The notes under the pieces are model-generated. The model ran no database searches, had not been told where the DNA came from, and was given only the letters and a program-made list of their open reading frames with translations. The translations under genes were made by a program, and so were the position numbers. From contig NZ_JANFDA010000007.1 of NCBI RefSeq assembly GCF_040493455.1, forward strand, positions 1 through 64,000: 64,000 bases of DNA. Direction: 5' to 3'. This DNA is from Microcosmobacter sp040493455. Lineage in GTDB: Bacteria > Bacteroidota > Bacteroidia > Flavobacteriales > Flavobacteriaceae. Shown here piece after piece: positions 53,633 through 62,496 of this stretch (its first letter is position 1; each line of letters starts with the position of its first letter).

Positions 53633-54898
53633 TTGCAACCAAACCGACCATCTAAGCTATTAATTCTATTCCTATGTTTTATAGGCTTTAGTTATCTTCC
53701 TGCACAAAATCAGCAGTTTCAGGAAAACACGTCTCATTATTTTCATCCAGAAATATTAGTAGGTAAAGCTACTGAGCCCAATGAGGGATTTCCAAAAACC
53801 AACTTACAAACTGGGTTTACATTTGGACTTGGGAGGTATAATCTAACCCAAGAAAGGGTTTGGGCAAAATGGCTCAATTTTCCAAAAACTGGTATATCTG
53901 CTAGTGTGTACGATTTTGGTAATACAGAAAAAGTCGGTAGAGCTTACACGATTATGCCATTTATGGAATATGATTTATCGAATAGACTTCATATTAATGC
54001 TGGAATTGGATTATCCTATACAGACACAAAATTTGATCCTGTTACCAATCCATTTAATGAAGCCATTACAACAGATCTCAACTGGTCGTTTCGATCTTTT
54101 TTCTATTATGATGTTTTTAAAAAAGAATCTATAGATTGGCGTTTTGGGTTGGGCTATGTACACCATTCTAATGGACATACAAGATTACCAAATCAGGGGT
54201 TGAATTCGTTTTTGGCTAGCGTTTCTGCATTTATTAAAACTTCACCTGAAATCCATCAACCAAAACCGGAAATAGAGAAGACTTCGACTCGTCAAACCTA
54301 TTTCTCGTTCAAAGCTGGGTTGGGACAAAACGTACTTTCCGAAATATTCAATAATAAAAAAGAGGTGTATTCCGTAGCAGTGTCTGTAGGTAGAATTCAT
54401 AACAAAACCTTCAAATTTGGAGGAGGATTGTACTATAGATTTTATGAACACTATTATGATTACATAAAATCTGATGGCGAATTGGTAGTATCTGATTATC
54501 CAATTTTCAAAGAAAATCCTTTTGGCTATGCCTCAGCCTATGGATTGTTCGGAACAGCAGAGTTATTACTCAGTCATTTTGGAGTAGAATTCGATATAGG
54601 CATCAACATTTCTAAACCTTTCTATAAGATTGATTGGATACTTAATCAAGGTTATGACTTTGTAAATCCTCAGGGTGAAACTATTGTTGTTTTAGGTGAA
54701 CTCGACTGGTATTATGAAATCAAACGGACTATCTCTAGCCGCTTAGGATTAAAATATTATTTCATTACAAATGATAAGTCTCCAAAACATAATATTTTTA
54801 TTGGTGCCCACATCAATGCCAACTTAGGGCAGGCAGACTTTACCGAGTTGAGCCTTGGTTACGTCTATCGTTTACCACTAAAAGAAAAAACCAAATAG
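53633..54898 (+). CDS. PagL-like outer-membrane acyloxyacyl hydrolase, two-part
   Basis: A 421-residue protein with signal peptide (cleavage near LPAQ, about residue 25). Residues 40-200 fit lipid A 3-O-deacylases: the active-site H-x-S-N appears as VHHSN (His177, His178, Ser179, Asn180) followed by LPNQGLNS. The second half is a further beta-rich region (SFKAGLGQNVLSEIF) ending at VYRLPL. The start is TTG at 53633; no ATG precedes the signal. It lies 30 bp after the TonB receptor and is probably in the ECF-controlled operon. Lipid A remodelling is inferred from the family. Confidence 0.78.
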   Translation: MQPNRPSKLLILFLCFIGFSYLPAQNQQFQENTSHYFHPEILVGKATEPNEGFPKTNLQTGFTFGLGRYNLTQERVWAKWLNFPKTGISASVYDFGNTEKVGRAYTIMPFMEYDLSNRLHINAGIGLSYTDTKFDPVTNPFNEAITTDLNWSFRSFFYYDVFKKESIDWRFGLGYVHHSNGHTRLPNQGLNSFLASVSAFIKTSPEIHQPKPEIEKTSTRQTYFSFKAGLGQNVLSEIFNNKKEVYSVAVSVGRIHNKTFKFGGGLYYRFYEHYYDYIKSDGELVVSDYPIFKENPFGYASAYGLFGTAELLLSHFGVEFDIGINISKPFYKIDWILNQGYDFVNPQGETIVVLGELDWYYEIKRTISSRLGLKYYFITNDKSPKHNIFIGAHINANLGQADFTELSLGYVYRLPLKEKTK

Positions 54899-54899
54899 A

Positions 54900-55448
54900 A
54901 TGACAGCTTCAGAACTACAGCAATTAAAATACCCTATTGGTGAATTTGAAAAACCAGAAGTTATTTCTACTACAAACATTGAAAAATGGATTTCTGACAT
55001 AGAACAATTCCCGCAACGCATAAAAGATACTACCGCAGGTTTAACTACAGAACAACTCAACTGGAAGTACAGACCCGACGGTTGGACTATAAAGCAGGTT
55101 GTTCATCACTGTGCAGACAGCCATATAAATAGTATTATACGATTTAAGCTTGCTTTAACTGAAGACTCGCCTACAATAAGACCTTATTTTGAAGATCGTT
55201 GGGCAACCTTAATTGATTGTAATGATGATGATCTTTCAGACACCTTGAGTTTGCTTACTGGATTGCATGCAAAATTGAGCAAGCTACTTCGAAATCTATC
55301 CGATACTGACTTAAAACGAGAATTTATTCATCCAGAATATGGTAAGCGATATAGTCTGGAGGAAACCATAGGCGTTTATGCATGGCACAGTAATCATCAC
55401 CTAGCTCATGTTAAACAAGCCTTGGATCATAAAGGTGCTTTTAATTGA
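54900..55448 (+). CDS. YfiT-family DinB-like metal-dependent protein
   Basis: A 182-residue protein of the DinB/YfiT four-helix fold. It opens with LKYPIGEFEKPEVIS and then LNWKYRPDGWTIKQVVHHCADSH, the usual YfiT pattern. Metal ligands are likely His68 (VVHHCADSH) and the C-terminal HSNHHLAHV histidines. Members are called bacillithiol transferase-like or metal-dependent hydrolase. It begins one base after the PagL-like stop. Confidence 0.88.
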   Translation: MTASELQQLKYPIGEFEKPEVISTTNIEKWISDIEQFPQRIKDTTAGLTTEQLNWKYRPDGWTIKQVVHHCADSHINSIIRFKLALTEDSPTIRPYFEDRWATLIDCNDDDLSDTLSLLTGLHAKLSKLLRNLSDTDLKREFIHPEYGKRYSLEETIGVYAWHSNHHLAHVKQALDHKGAFN

Positions 55449-55804
55449 TGAATTCTATTGATAAGTCCATAAGAGTTGCCAATTATTTGATTGATTATTT
55501 AATAATATTCTTTTGCTGGTTTGTTGTTGTTTTCGCTCTTCAAGCTTTCGACATAGGAATAAGCTTATTCTATCTCTTTGTATTTGTTTATTATTTTGCT
55601 TTTGAAGCTACTACCGGAAAAACTATTGGCAAACTATTTACTAATACTAAAGTTGTGCATTTGAACGGTTCTAAAGCTGGTACTTTTAGAATATTCTTAA
55701 GATCGTTTTGGAGAATTATGCCATTTGATACCATATCCTACCTTATGGGTTACGAACTTGGGCTTCACGACCTTATGTCTTCCACCAAACTGAAATTAGA
55801 ATAG
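55445..55804 (+). CDS. RDD-family membrane protein
   Basis: A 119-residue protein with three hydrophobic segments. It begins RVANYLIDYLIIFF, with the arginine and aspartate pair of the RDD family, and has FEATTGKTIGKLFTNTKVV in the middle. It overlaps the YfiT gene by 4 bp, so the two are coupled. Function unknown. Confidence 0.85.
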   Translation: MMNSIDKSIRVANYLIDYLIIFFCWFVVVFALQAFDIGISLFYLFVFVYYFAFEATTGKTIGKLFTNTKVVHLNGSKAGTFRIFLRSFWRIMPFDTISYLMGYELGLHDLMSSTKLKLE

Positions 55805-55869
55805 TCAATATCAATATGTCGTTATGACATTACTTGTGTCTTGGCAAGATTCTTGACTTTCATTTTGAT

Positions 55870-56223
55870 ATGAGAATCAACAACATAAGGTATTTTTTCA
55901 TTCTAGGCATCTTACTTACATTTAGCCTAGCGTCTTATTCTGTTCCTCACACGCATCAGCTTAGAGTTCCAAATCAATCGGAGTGGATTCAACCCTCTAA
56001 AAAAGATTCAAGGGCTTATAACATTTCAAATCTTAAGGTTGAACGCTCCACAAGTCTTCTTAATCACTATGCATTTTGCTTTAATAGTGTTATAAATCTT
56101 CATAATGAAAGGCAAGCTATTACTTTCAATCACTATCAAGACAGTTACAATTTCGTAAAGCAACACTCCATAAAACTTCACTCAGAATATTCACTCCTAT
56201 ACCCTTCTGAAACTGCGTCATAA
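55870..56223 (+). CDS. Small secreted hypothetical protein
   Basis: From ATG at 55870 the protein has 117 residues with a signal-like N-terminus (hydrophobic 8-24, ASYSV). The rest is hydrophilic, rich in His, Asn and Ser, and I do not recognise a domain. An upstream ATG at 55834 would add 12 residues and spoil the signal. Confidence that it is expressed rests on the clear signal peptide only. Confidence 0.55.
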   Translation: MRINNIRYFFILGILLTFSLASYSVPHTHQLRVPNQSEWIQPSKKDSRAYNISNLKVERSTSLLNHYAFCFNSVINLHNERQAITFNHYQDSYNFVKQHSIKLHSEYSLLYPSETAS

Positions 56224-56291
56224 TTCGCATTGACTTTTTCACCTAAGTATTAATCAGACATTCTATTTCAGAGTGTTGCAATGCATTTATT

Positions 56292-56468
56292 ATGACTATA
56301 AAAAAAGGACTGCGATTACTCGCATTAGTGCTATTAATTGCCTTGGCTTGTGTAATGCCATTTCCCATAACCACATACAGAAAAGATAATTTACCTAAAC
56401 ACCTCATTGAGCAAGTAGAGCAAAAAAAAGAGGATGAAGAGGAAGATGATATTAAGGAATTGTTTTAA
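56292..56468 (+). CDS. 58-residue single-pass membrane protein with acidic tail
   Basis: ATG at 56292 opens a 58-residue frame. Residues 5-22 are hydrophobic (LRLLALVLLIALACVM), residues 38-58 very acidic (EQKKEDEEEDDIKELF). It lies 4 bp before the convergent argS stop and 68 bp after the gene ending at 56223. A Cys at about residue 20 could mark a lipobox-like site (ALACV), so a lipoprotein reading is possible. No homologue known to me. Confidence 0.5.
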   Translation: MTIKKGLRLLALVLLIALACVMPFPITTYRKDNLPKHLIEQVEQKKEDEEEDDIKELF

Positions 56469-56472
56469 AACA

Positions 56473-58245
56473 CTACATTCTTTCTGGCACACCAATACCT
56501 AAAACTGCAAAAGCATTTTTGATTGTATTTCCAACGGTTTGTGAAAGCTGTACTCTAAAGATTTTTTCATCTTGAGTTTCTGCCCCAAGAATAGATACAT
56601 TCTGAAAAAATGAATTATACAACTTCACCAAATCATAGGTATAATTGGCAACTAATGCTGGGCTATACTCTTTTGCAGACTGCTGAAGTACTTCTGGGAA
56701 TAGCTTAATTTGCTTAAGCAATTCCTTTTCTTTTTCATGCATAGAAACTTCAACACCTTTAGTATAATCGAAATCAGCTTTTCTTAAAATGGATTGAATT
56801 CTTGCATAAGTATACTGAATAAAAGGGCCTGTATTCCCTTGAAAATCTATAGATTCCTTAGGATCGAAAAGAATTCGTTTTTTTGGATCCACTTTAAGAA
56901 TATAATACTTTAAAGCCCCTAAACCAATAGTCCTATACAACTCCTTCTTTTCTTCCTCAGAATAACCATCAAGTTTACCTAACTCTTTTGAAATCTCTTC
57001 GGCTGTTTTTGCCATTTCATCAACTAAATCATCGGCATCGACAACAGTACCTTCTCTACTCTTCATTTTTCCGCTTGGCAAATCTACCATGCCGTAGCTC
57101 AAATGATGTAGATTCTTAGCCCAATCGAAACCAAGTTTTTTCAGAATTAAGAACAATACTTTAAAGTGATAATCCTGTTCATTACCAACTGTATAAACCA
57201 TACCATTAATATCTGGATGGTCTTTTACACGCTGTATTGCAGTTCCAATGTCTTGGGTCATATATACGGCTGTTCCGTCTGCTCTAAGTACAATCTTTTC
57301 ATCCAGACCTTCATCAGTAAGATCACACCAAACCGAGCCATCTTCCTTTTTATAGAACACTCCAGATTTAAGCCCTTCAGCAATAAATTCTTTTCCTAAT
57401 AAGTAAGTATTGCTTTCGTAATAGTAAGAATCAAAATCAACTCCTATAGCCTTATAAGTTACTTCAAAACCGTCATAAACCCATTGGTTCATCTTCTTCC
57501 ACAATGCTACGATTTGTTCATCACCAGATTCCCATTTTCTAAGCATTTCTTGAGCCTCTAAGAGTATTGGCGCATTCTTTTTTGCATCTTCCTCTGTTTG
57601 ACCTTCAGCAATTAATGTTTCTATTTCTGCTTTGTACTCCTTGTCAAACTTCACATAATAATTTCCAACAAGTTTATCGCCTTTTAACCCAGTGCTTTCA
57701 GGAGTTTCGCCATTTCCATAACGCTTCCAAGCTAACATACTTTTGCATATATGAATTCCTCTATCGTTAATGATTTGTGTCTTGTATACTTTTCTACCAG
57801 AAGCTTTTAAGATTTCAGCAACACTATAGCCCAACAATACATTCCTAATATGTCCTAAATGTAGAGGCTTGTTTGTATTTGGTGATGAATACTCCACCAT
57901 TGTAGCTTCATCCTTGCCTCCGAGATCATAGCCATAAGCTACATCATCCTTTATGGTATTGAAAAACTTCAGATAGTAAACATCAGAGATTTCAATATTC
58001 AAGAATCCCTTTACAACATTAAATGCTTTGACGTCTTCAACATTATCCAGAAGGTATTGTCCTATGGTCTCACCAATAACCACAGGGTTGCCTTTTACAA
58101 CGCGTAACATTGGGAACACTACGACAGTAATATCTCCTGCAAATTCCTTGCGCGTGGCTTGAAATTCTACAGTATCTAATTCTGCACTAAAACTATTGGC
58201 TACAGCAGCTTTTACATGTTGAGACAAAAGGTCTTGAAGACTCAT
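56473..58245 (-). CDS. argS: Arginyl-tRNA synthetase
   Basis: Class I synthetase for tRNA-Arg. From ATG at 58245 the protein has 590 residues, the normal length; the frame is open to 58281 but a TATCTTTG box at 58270-58277 lies inside that extension. Features are the N-terminal additional domain (residues 1-105), HLGHIRN (HIGH), SGKMKSREG (KMSKS-like) and the C-terminal anticodon-binding DALR domain. Confidence 0.96.
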   Translation of the reverse strand: MSLQDLLSQHVKAAVANSFSAELDTVEFQATRKEFAGDITVVVFPMLRVVKGNPVVIGETIGQYLLDNVEDVKAFNVVKGFLNIEISDVYYLKFFNTIKDDVAYGYDLGGKDEATMVEYSSPNTNKPLHLGHIRNVLLGYSVAEILKASGRKVYKTQIINDRGIHICKSMLAWKRYGNGETPESTGLKGDKLVGNYYVKFDKEYKAEIETLIAEGQTEEDAKKNAPILLEAQEMLRKWESGDEQIVALWKKMNQWVYDGFEVTYKAIGVDFDSYYYESNTYLLGKEFIAEGLKSGVFYKKEDGSVWCDLTDEGLDEKIVLRADGTAVYMTQDIGTAIQRVKDHPDINGMVYTVGNEQDYHFKVLFLILKKLGFDWAKNLHHLSYGMVDLPSGKMKSREGTVVDADDLVDEMAKTAEEISKELGKLDGYSEEEKKELYRTIGLGALKYYILKVDPKKRILFDPKESIDFQGNTGPFIQYTYARIQSILRKADFDYTKGVEVSMHEKEKELLKQIKLFPEVLQQSAKEYSPALVANYTYDLVKLYNSFFQNVSILGAETQDEKIFRVQLSQTVGNTIKNAFAVLGIGVPERM

Positions 58246-58269
58246 AAATCTATGGTTTTTTTGAAACGC

Positions 58270-58277
58270 CAAAGATA
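58270..58277 (-). promoter_or_regulatory. argS promoter, -7 box TATCTTTG
   Basis: TATCTTTG on the minus strand, 25 bp before ATG 58245, inside the longer alternative frame. Confidence 0.5.
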
Positions 58278-58499
58278 GCAACTTTTACTGTAACTTTTGA
58301 TGCGTATATATGGATAATACACCTCTATTTCTGGTTCAGTCTTAACTTATTAAATCTTCTTTAAATTGTATTTTTAAAATATTTAAATTATTGATTATTA
58401 ATTAGTTATAAATATTATGCATTTCATCGATAAAAGTGTAGTTTTTCCATGATTTTATACCGTTTGTCGAAATACTTTTTTTTTAATCGAACACAGCAA

Positions 58500-58567
58500 C
58501 CATTTCGTCTATTTTTTTGGCAATAAAACCTATAAATTAGGGTTTTACTGACCTTTTCGTCAATTTT
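58500..58567. repeat. 16-bp direct repeat upstream of the kinase locus
   Basis: CCATTTCGTCTATTTT (58500-58515) and CCTTTTCGTCAATTTT (58552-58567) differ at two positions and start 52 bp apart, about five helical turns. Confidence 0.4.
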
Positions 58568-58583
58568 GGTAGGCTATTAATCA

Positions 58584-58724
58584 ATGTCCCAAATGTTGAT
58601 GAAACTCACTGAAATCACATTAACACTATTGTTATTGTTTTTTGTGTTAGGACTATACCTCTCCCTCAAGGCTAAATTTAAACACAACTACATTGCAATT
58701 GAATCGACCAAACCAAAAAGATGA
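58584..58724 (+). CDS. 46-residue membrane microprotein coupled to the histidine kinase
   Basis: ATG at 58584 opens a frame of 46 residues: a hydrophobic helix at about 11-30 (TLTLLLLFFVLGLYLSL) and a basic tail (KAKFKHNY, ending KPKR). Its stop overlaps the start of the histidine kinase in an ATGA arrangement (58721-58724), a classic sign of translational coupling. A weak -7 box CAATTTTG lies 16 bp before it. It may regulate or stabilise the kinase; that is inferred only from position. Confidence 0.6.
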   Translation: MSQMLMKLTEITLTLLLLFFVLGLYLSLKAKFKHNYIAIESTKPKR

Positions 58725-60769
58725 AGCAGTTATTAATCATAACTGTCATCTTCTTTTCCCTGTTCACTTACTCACAAAGTGAAGAGATAGACGATCTTAT
58801 GATCGAATTGGCCTACCAAAACACAGATTCTGCCAAGGTAGACACCTCCATAAAACTTATAGAAGCGCTTTACAACATTGAAGATTACAAGCGTGCTTTA
58901 AAACATATAGACCAAACACAAAGATTATCTAAAACCCTTAACTACACCAAAGGGAATGCCGAGGCAAACTACTACAAAGCATTGATTTATACAGCTAGGG
59001 ACGATTATTACAATGCCATAGATAATTACACCAAGTCTAAAAAATTCTTTCAACAATTGAGTGACACACTTGGCATAGCCAAAGTGAATAATAGCATTGG
59101 ACTTATAGAAATAAAGCGCGGCAACTATTTGGTGGGACTCAGAAGTTCATTATCTGCCATTGAAATTTTTGAAGATCGGGATCTGAAAGGTGAATTAAGC
59201 AAAGCCTACAACAATCTTGCTGAGGCCTACTACAATACCGACCAGATTGACAAAGCACTTGAATTCAACATCAAAGCACTTGAGGTTAGAGAACAACTTG
59301 AAGATAGTACAGGTATAAAAATTTCAATCAAGAATATTGCGCAGTTGTATTCCATGCGAAAAGAGCATCGTAAAGCCATTGAATACTACGAAAAAGTTCT
59401 GGCATTGCTCGATCCTGATACGGATCAGACACTTCGAGGTGAAGTACTACCACGAATTGGAGATGAATATCTTCAATTTAGAGAATTTGATAAGGCCGCA
59501 GAATATCTCATTCAAGGTTTGAGATACAATCGAAGAGTAGATAACAAAGACGGAATCCTTAGATCGCTAAACTCTATTGGTAACCTCAACTTGCAACGTC
59601 GAAACTACCGTACTGCAGAAGGGCAACTGAATGAAGCTTATAATATTGCTTTGCAAATCGATAATAAGGATGAGTTATTGAAGAATTATAAACTTCACGT
59701 AAAGTTAGATTCAACCAAAGGATTCTTCCAAAATGCATTCTTCTGGCAAAACAAATATTATGATCTCAAAACTGAACTCGATAAAGCTAAACAACCAAAA
59801 CTTGCTTTAGATGTTGATCCAAATGACTTAGAAGAACCTATCGAAGAAGAGACTGCTGTCGAAAACAAAAACACAGACAAAAATATTTCTGAAAGGATTG
59901 ATAAGCTAAAGTGGTTGGCCTATGCTCTTGTCGGTTTACTAGCTTTGACTATTGTAGTGTTCTTAGTCAATAACGCTAGGCGTCAGAGAGAGAAAGAGCA
60001 TACTAAGAATCTTGAATCTGAAAGACGAATTCTTCAAAAGGAAAATGATACATATCTAGAACAGGTTACCAATCTTGAAGAAATCAATAAAGTTAAAGAC
60101 AGACTTTTTTCTATTGTATCTCATGACCTTAAAGATTCTATTTCATCTATAAAGGCATTTATAGATCTCTTGAAAGAAGATAGTATTACCAAAAAAGAGT
60201 TCTATAAGCTTATTCCTGAGCTTAGTGAAAATGCAGATAATGCATCATTACTTCTATTCAACTTATTGAATTGGTCCAAGTCACAAATGCAAAATCTGGA
60301 ATCTAAACCAGAACTCTTCAATATTAAAGATGTTTTTGAGACTAAAATTGCTTTAGTTGAACAGAAAGTTGAGCAAAAACGTATTGTACTTATCGACGAA
60401 TCTCAAAGTGATTTTGTTTATGCTGATAGAAGTATGATTGAAATCGTCATACAAAACCTTATTACTAATGCTGTGAAGTTTAGTAGAGTTGGTGACGTCA
60501 TCACTGTATCTAGCCAGGAAGTAAACGGAAATATAATATTCTGTGTTGAAGATACTGGCGTTGGTATTTCAAAAGAAAACATTGATAAGCTCTTCGGTAA
60601 TGAAGCCTTTACTACAATTGGGACAAAAAATGAAAAAGGCACAGGACTAGGATTAACGATTTGTAAAGAGCTTGTAGAACTCAATAAAGGTCGTATCTGG
60701 GTAGAGAGCCAGATAGGTGTTGGCAGTAAATTCTTCGTAGAGCTTCCAAAAGCTCCTCCTGCTTCATAA
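58721..60769 (+). CDS. TPR-repeat sensor histidine kinase
   Basis: A 682-residue kinase. Signal peptide (to about residue 18), six or so tetratricopeptide repeats (about 55-345) in the periplasm, one membrane segment (398-417), a coiled region, a HisKA-like domain with the phosphoacceptor His468 in SHDLKDS, and an HATPase domain with QNLITNAVKFSR (N box), VEDTGVGIS (G1) and GTGLGLTIC (G2). No response regulator is adjacent. TPR kinases of this type are common in Bacteroidota. Confidence 0.92.
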   Translation: MKQLLIITVIFFSLFTYSQSEEIDDLMIELAYQNTDSAKVDTSIKLIEALYNIEDYKRALKHIDQTQRLSKTLNYTKGNAEANYYKALIYTARDDYYNAIDNYTKSKKFFQQLSDTLGIAKVNNSIGLIEIKRGNYLVGLRSSLSAIEIFEDRDLKGELSKAYNNLAEAYYNTDQIDKALEFNIKALEVREQLEDSTGIKISIKNIAQLYSMRKEHRKAIEYYEKVLALLDPDTDQTLRGEVLPRIGDEYLQFREFDKAAEYLIQGLRYNRRVDNKDGILRSLNSIGNLNLQRRNYRTAEGQLNEAYNIALQIDNKDELLKNYKLHVKLDSTKGFFQNAFFWQNKYYDLKTELDKAKQPKLALDVDPNDLEEPIEEETAVENKNTDKNISERIDKLKWLAYALVGLLALTIVVFLVNNARRQREKEHTKNLESERRILQKENDTYLEQVTNLEEINKVKDRLFSIVSHDLKDSISSIKAFIDLLKEDSITKKEFYKLIPELSENADNASLLLFNLLNWSKSQMQNLESKPELFNIKDVFETKIALVEQKVEQKRIVLIDESQSDFVYADRSMIEIVIQNLITNAVKFSRVGDVITVSSQEVNGNIIFCVEDTGVGISKENIDKLFGNEAFTTIGTKNEKGTGLGLTICKELVELNKGRIWVESQIGVGSKFFVELPKAPPAS

Positions 60770-60807
60770 ACTTTTGTATATTTAGCCAAACAACAACCTG
60801 ACTAAAT

Positions 60808-61452
60808 ATGACACGTTACTTCATTATTCTATGTATGGCATTTGCCATTGTAAGCTGTAAAAAAGACACTAAGCAAGCAGAAACTACAACCGAAGAACCA
60901 AAAGTTGACACAGAACTCAAAGAACTTTTTGCACTTATGCAAGGATCTTTCAATTCTGAGGTGCAAGCAAAAGTAGATTCTTCTTACTACAATATTTCGC
61001 TTCACATGTACCCAATTTGGGAGGGTAAAGGAAACTTTCTTTATGTTGAACAAGCTCTAAACAGTATGCAAGACCGTCCTTACAGACAACGTGTTTATGA
61101 AGTTACCAGACTAAATGACAGTATGTTTAGCTCTGCTGTATATAGTCTACCAACTGATTCACTCTGGATTGGCAAATGGAAAACTCCAGGCGCTTTTGAT
61201 TCTATTTCCAAATCTGATTTAGCGATAAGAAAAGGCTGTGAAGTTGTCTTAAAACGTATGGACAAAGATTACTTTGCAGGAAAAACAGGAGACAATACTT
61301 GCGAGAGCACACTAAGAGGAGCTTCTTATGCAAGAAGTGAGGTAGAAGTTATGGGTGACAAAATTATCTCTTGGGATAGAGGTTTTGATGCCGAGGGCAA
61401 CCATGTTTGGGGTGCCGAAAAAGGTGGCTATATTTTTAATAAACTCGATTAA
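60808..61452 (+). CDS. CpcT/CpeT-family lipoprotein
   Basis: A 214-residue protein with a lipoprotein signal (lipobox AIVSC, Cys17) and a CpcT/CpeT domain: LMQGSFNSEVQA, MYPIWEGKGNFLYVEQAL, RQRVYEV, CEVVLKRM, GDNTCESTLRGASYARSEVEV and SWDRGFD. In cyanobacteria these proteins attach bilins to phycobiliproteins; this organism shows no sign of phycobilisomes. A related fold with another ligand is more likely here. It ends 4 bp into the convergent ctlX gene. Confidence 0.86.
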   Translation: MTRYFIILCMAFAIVSCKKDTKQAETTTEEPKVDTELKELFALMQGSFNSEVQAKVDSSYYNISLHMYPIWEGKGNFLYVEQALNSMQDRPYRQRVYEVTRLNDSMFSSAVYSLPTDSLWIGKWKTPGAFDSISKSDLAIRKGCEVVLKRMDKDYFAGKTGDNTCESTLRGASYARSEVEVMGDKIISWDRGFDAEGNHVWGAEKGGYIFNKLD

Positions 61453-62384
61453 GCTTTAGGCAGAAATACTTCTGCCATCATACAACGAGCGCTTCCGCCT
61501 CCGCAAGCTTCAATAGTATCTAGAGAACTCGATAGAATATCACAGTGTTTTTCAATCTGAGAAATCTGCTTTGCTGTTAAACTATCATATGCTGCCTGAC
61601 TCATAATTAAGTAACGCTTATCGTTAGTCCCTTTGACCTGAAGCATATTTCCGGCGAAGTTATTCACTTGAGCTTCGGTAATGTCAACGATTTCTTTTCC
61701 ATCTTCTTTTAGATGTTTAATAACGTTCTTACGTTCTTTTTTATCATCTATAGAATCTAAACATATCACTGCAAAATTTTCAGCGAGGCACATCATTACA
61801 TTAGTATGATATATGGCCTTTCGCTCATCACCTACAGTTTGGTTGGCAGTAAAGATCACAGGAAAATAATCGAAATCTTCACAAAACTCAATGAACAGAC
61901 TCTCATCAGCTCTAGGCGATAAAGCACAATAAGCTTTACGGTTTACACGATCTAGAAGTAAGCTTCCAGTACCTTCCAAGAATACATCTTCCTCCTCAGC
62001 ACTGGTATAATCGAGTACATGATTTATGATATAACCATCAGCTTCCAATTGCTCCAATACATCTTCACGTCTTTCTAATCTACGATTTTCAGCATACATA
62101 GGATATAAGCCTACAGTACCATTTTCATGAAATGAAATCCAGTTATTAGGAAAAACAGAATCTGGTGTATCAAACTCTTCAGTATCGTTTACCACAACGA
62201 CATTAACACCAATACCTCTCAGTTTGTCTACATAAGCATCAAACTCTTGTTGTGCTTTAGTATTAACGGTTTCAGGCAAAAGCCCATCTAATACCTTCTG
62301 GTAATAATTATTTACAGCAGTTTGTTCGTTCATCCTAAAGTTTACAGGACGTACCATGAGTATTGTGTTGGTTGTTTGTTGCAT
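61449..62384 (-). CDS. ctlX: Citrulline utilization hydrolase CtlX
   Basis: A 311-residue amidinotransferase-superfamily enzyme, cytosolic. The GGGSARCM segment near the C-terminus carries the catalytic cysteine, AIYHTNVMM the catalytic histidine and DTPDSVFPNNW the substrate acidic residues, all as in the CtlX/arginine deiminase-like family. CtlX is thought to act on citrulline or arginine catabolites; a detailed reaction is not settled from sequence. A TAATTTTG box lies 20 bp upstream. Confidence 0.9.
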   Translation of the reverse strand: MQQTTNTILMVRPVNFRMNEQTAVNNYYQKVLDGLLPETVNTKAQQEFDAYVDKLRGIGVNVVVVNDTEEFDTPDSVFPNNWISFHENGTVGLYPMYAENRRLERREDVLEQLEADGYIINHVLDYTSAEEEDVFLEGTGSLLLDRVNRKAYCALSPRADESLFIEFCEDFDYFPVIFTANQTVGDERKAIYHTNVMMCLAENFAVICLDSIDDKKERKNVIKHLKEDGKEIVDITEAQVNNFAGNMLQVKGTNDKRYLIMSQAAYDSLTAKQISQIEKHCDILSSSLDTIEACGGGSARCMMAEVFLPKA

Positions 62385-62403
62385 ATCTGAAGTTTGTGGA
62401 ACA

Positions 62404-62411
62404 CAAAATTA
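62404..62411 (-). promoter_or_regulatory. ctlX promoter, -7 box TAATTTTG
   Basis: TAATTTTG on the minus strand fits TAnnTTTG, 20 bp before the ctlX ATG. Confidence 0.5.
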
Positions 62412-62467
62412 GGGTTTTTAGTATTTAATCTAAAGTTAAATCTAATCACTTTTAATTGGTTTTTAAT

Positions 62468-62475
62468 TAAGTTTG
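62468..62475 (+). promoter_or_regulatory. M14 peptidase promoter, -7 box TAAGTTTG
   Basis: TAAGTTTG fits TAnnTTTG and ends 22 bp before the ATG at 62497. Confidence 0.45.
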
Positions 62476-62496
62476 AAAAGCATATAACTAACCAAT

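Larger units (their letters stand above)
58246..58583. other. 338-bp AT-rich intergenic region between argS and the histidine kinase pair
   Basis: Holds the argS promoter box TATCTTTG (58270-58277, minus) and the region upstream of the small membrane protein gene. A 16-base repeat CC[A/T]TTTCGTC[T/A]ATTTT occurs at 58500-58515 and 58552-58567, and the second copy overlaps a -7-like CAATTTTG at 58561-58568. I see no tRNA, small RNA or further gene. Confidence 0.6.

Noticed and set aside
60808..61452. Evidence of photosynthesis from the CpcT-like gene
   Set aside because: No pigment-protein or phycobilisome gene is present and CpcT-like proteins also occur in non-photosynthetic Bacteroidota.
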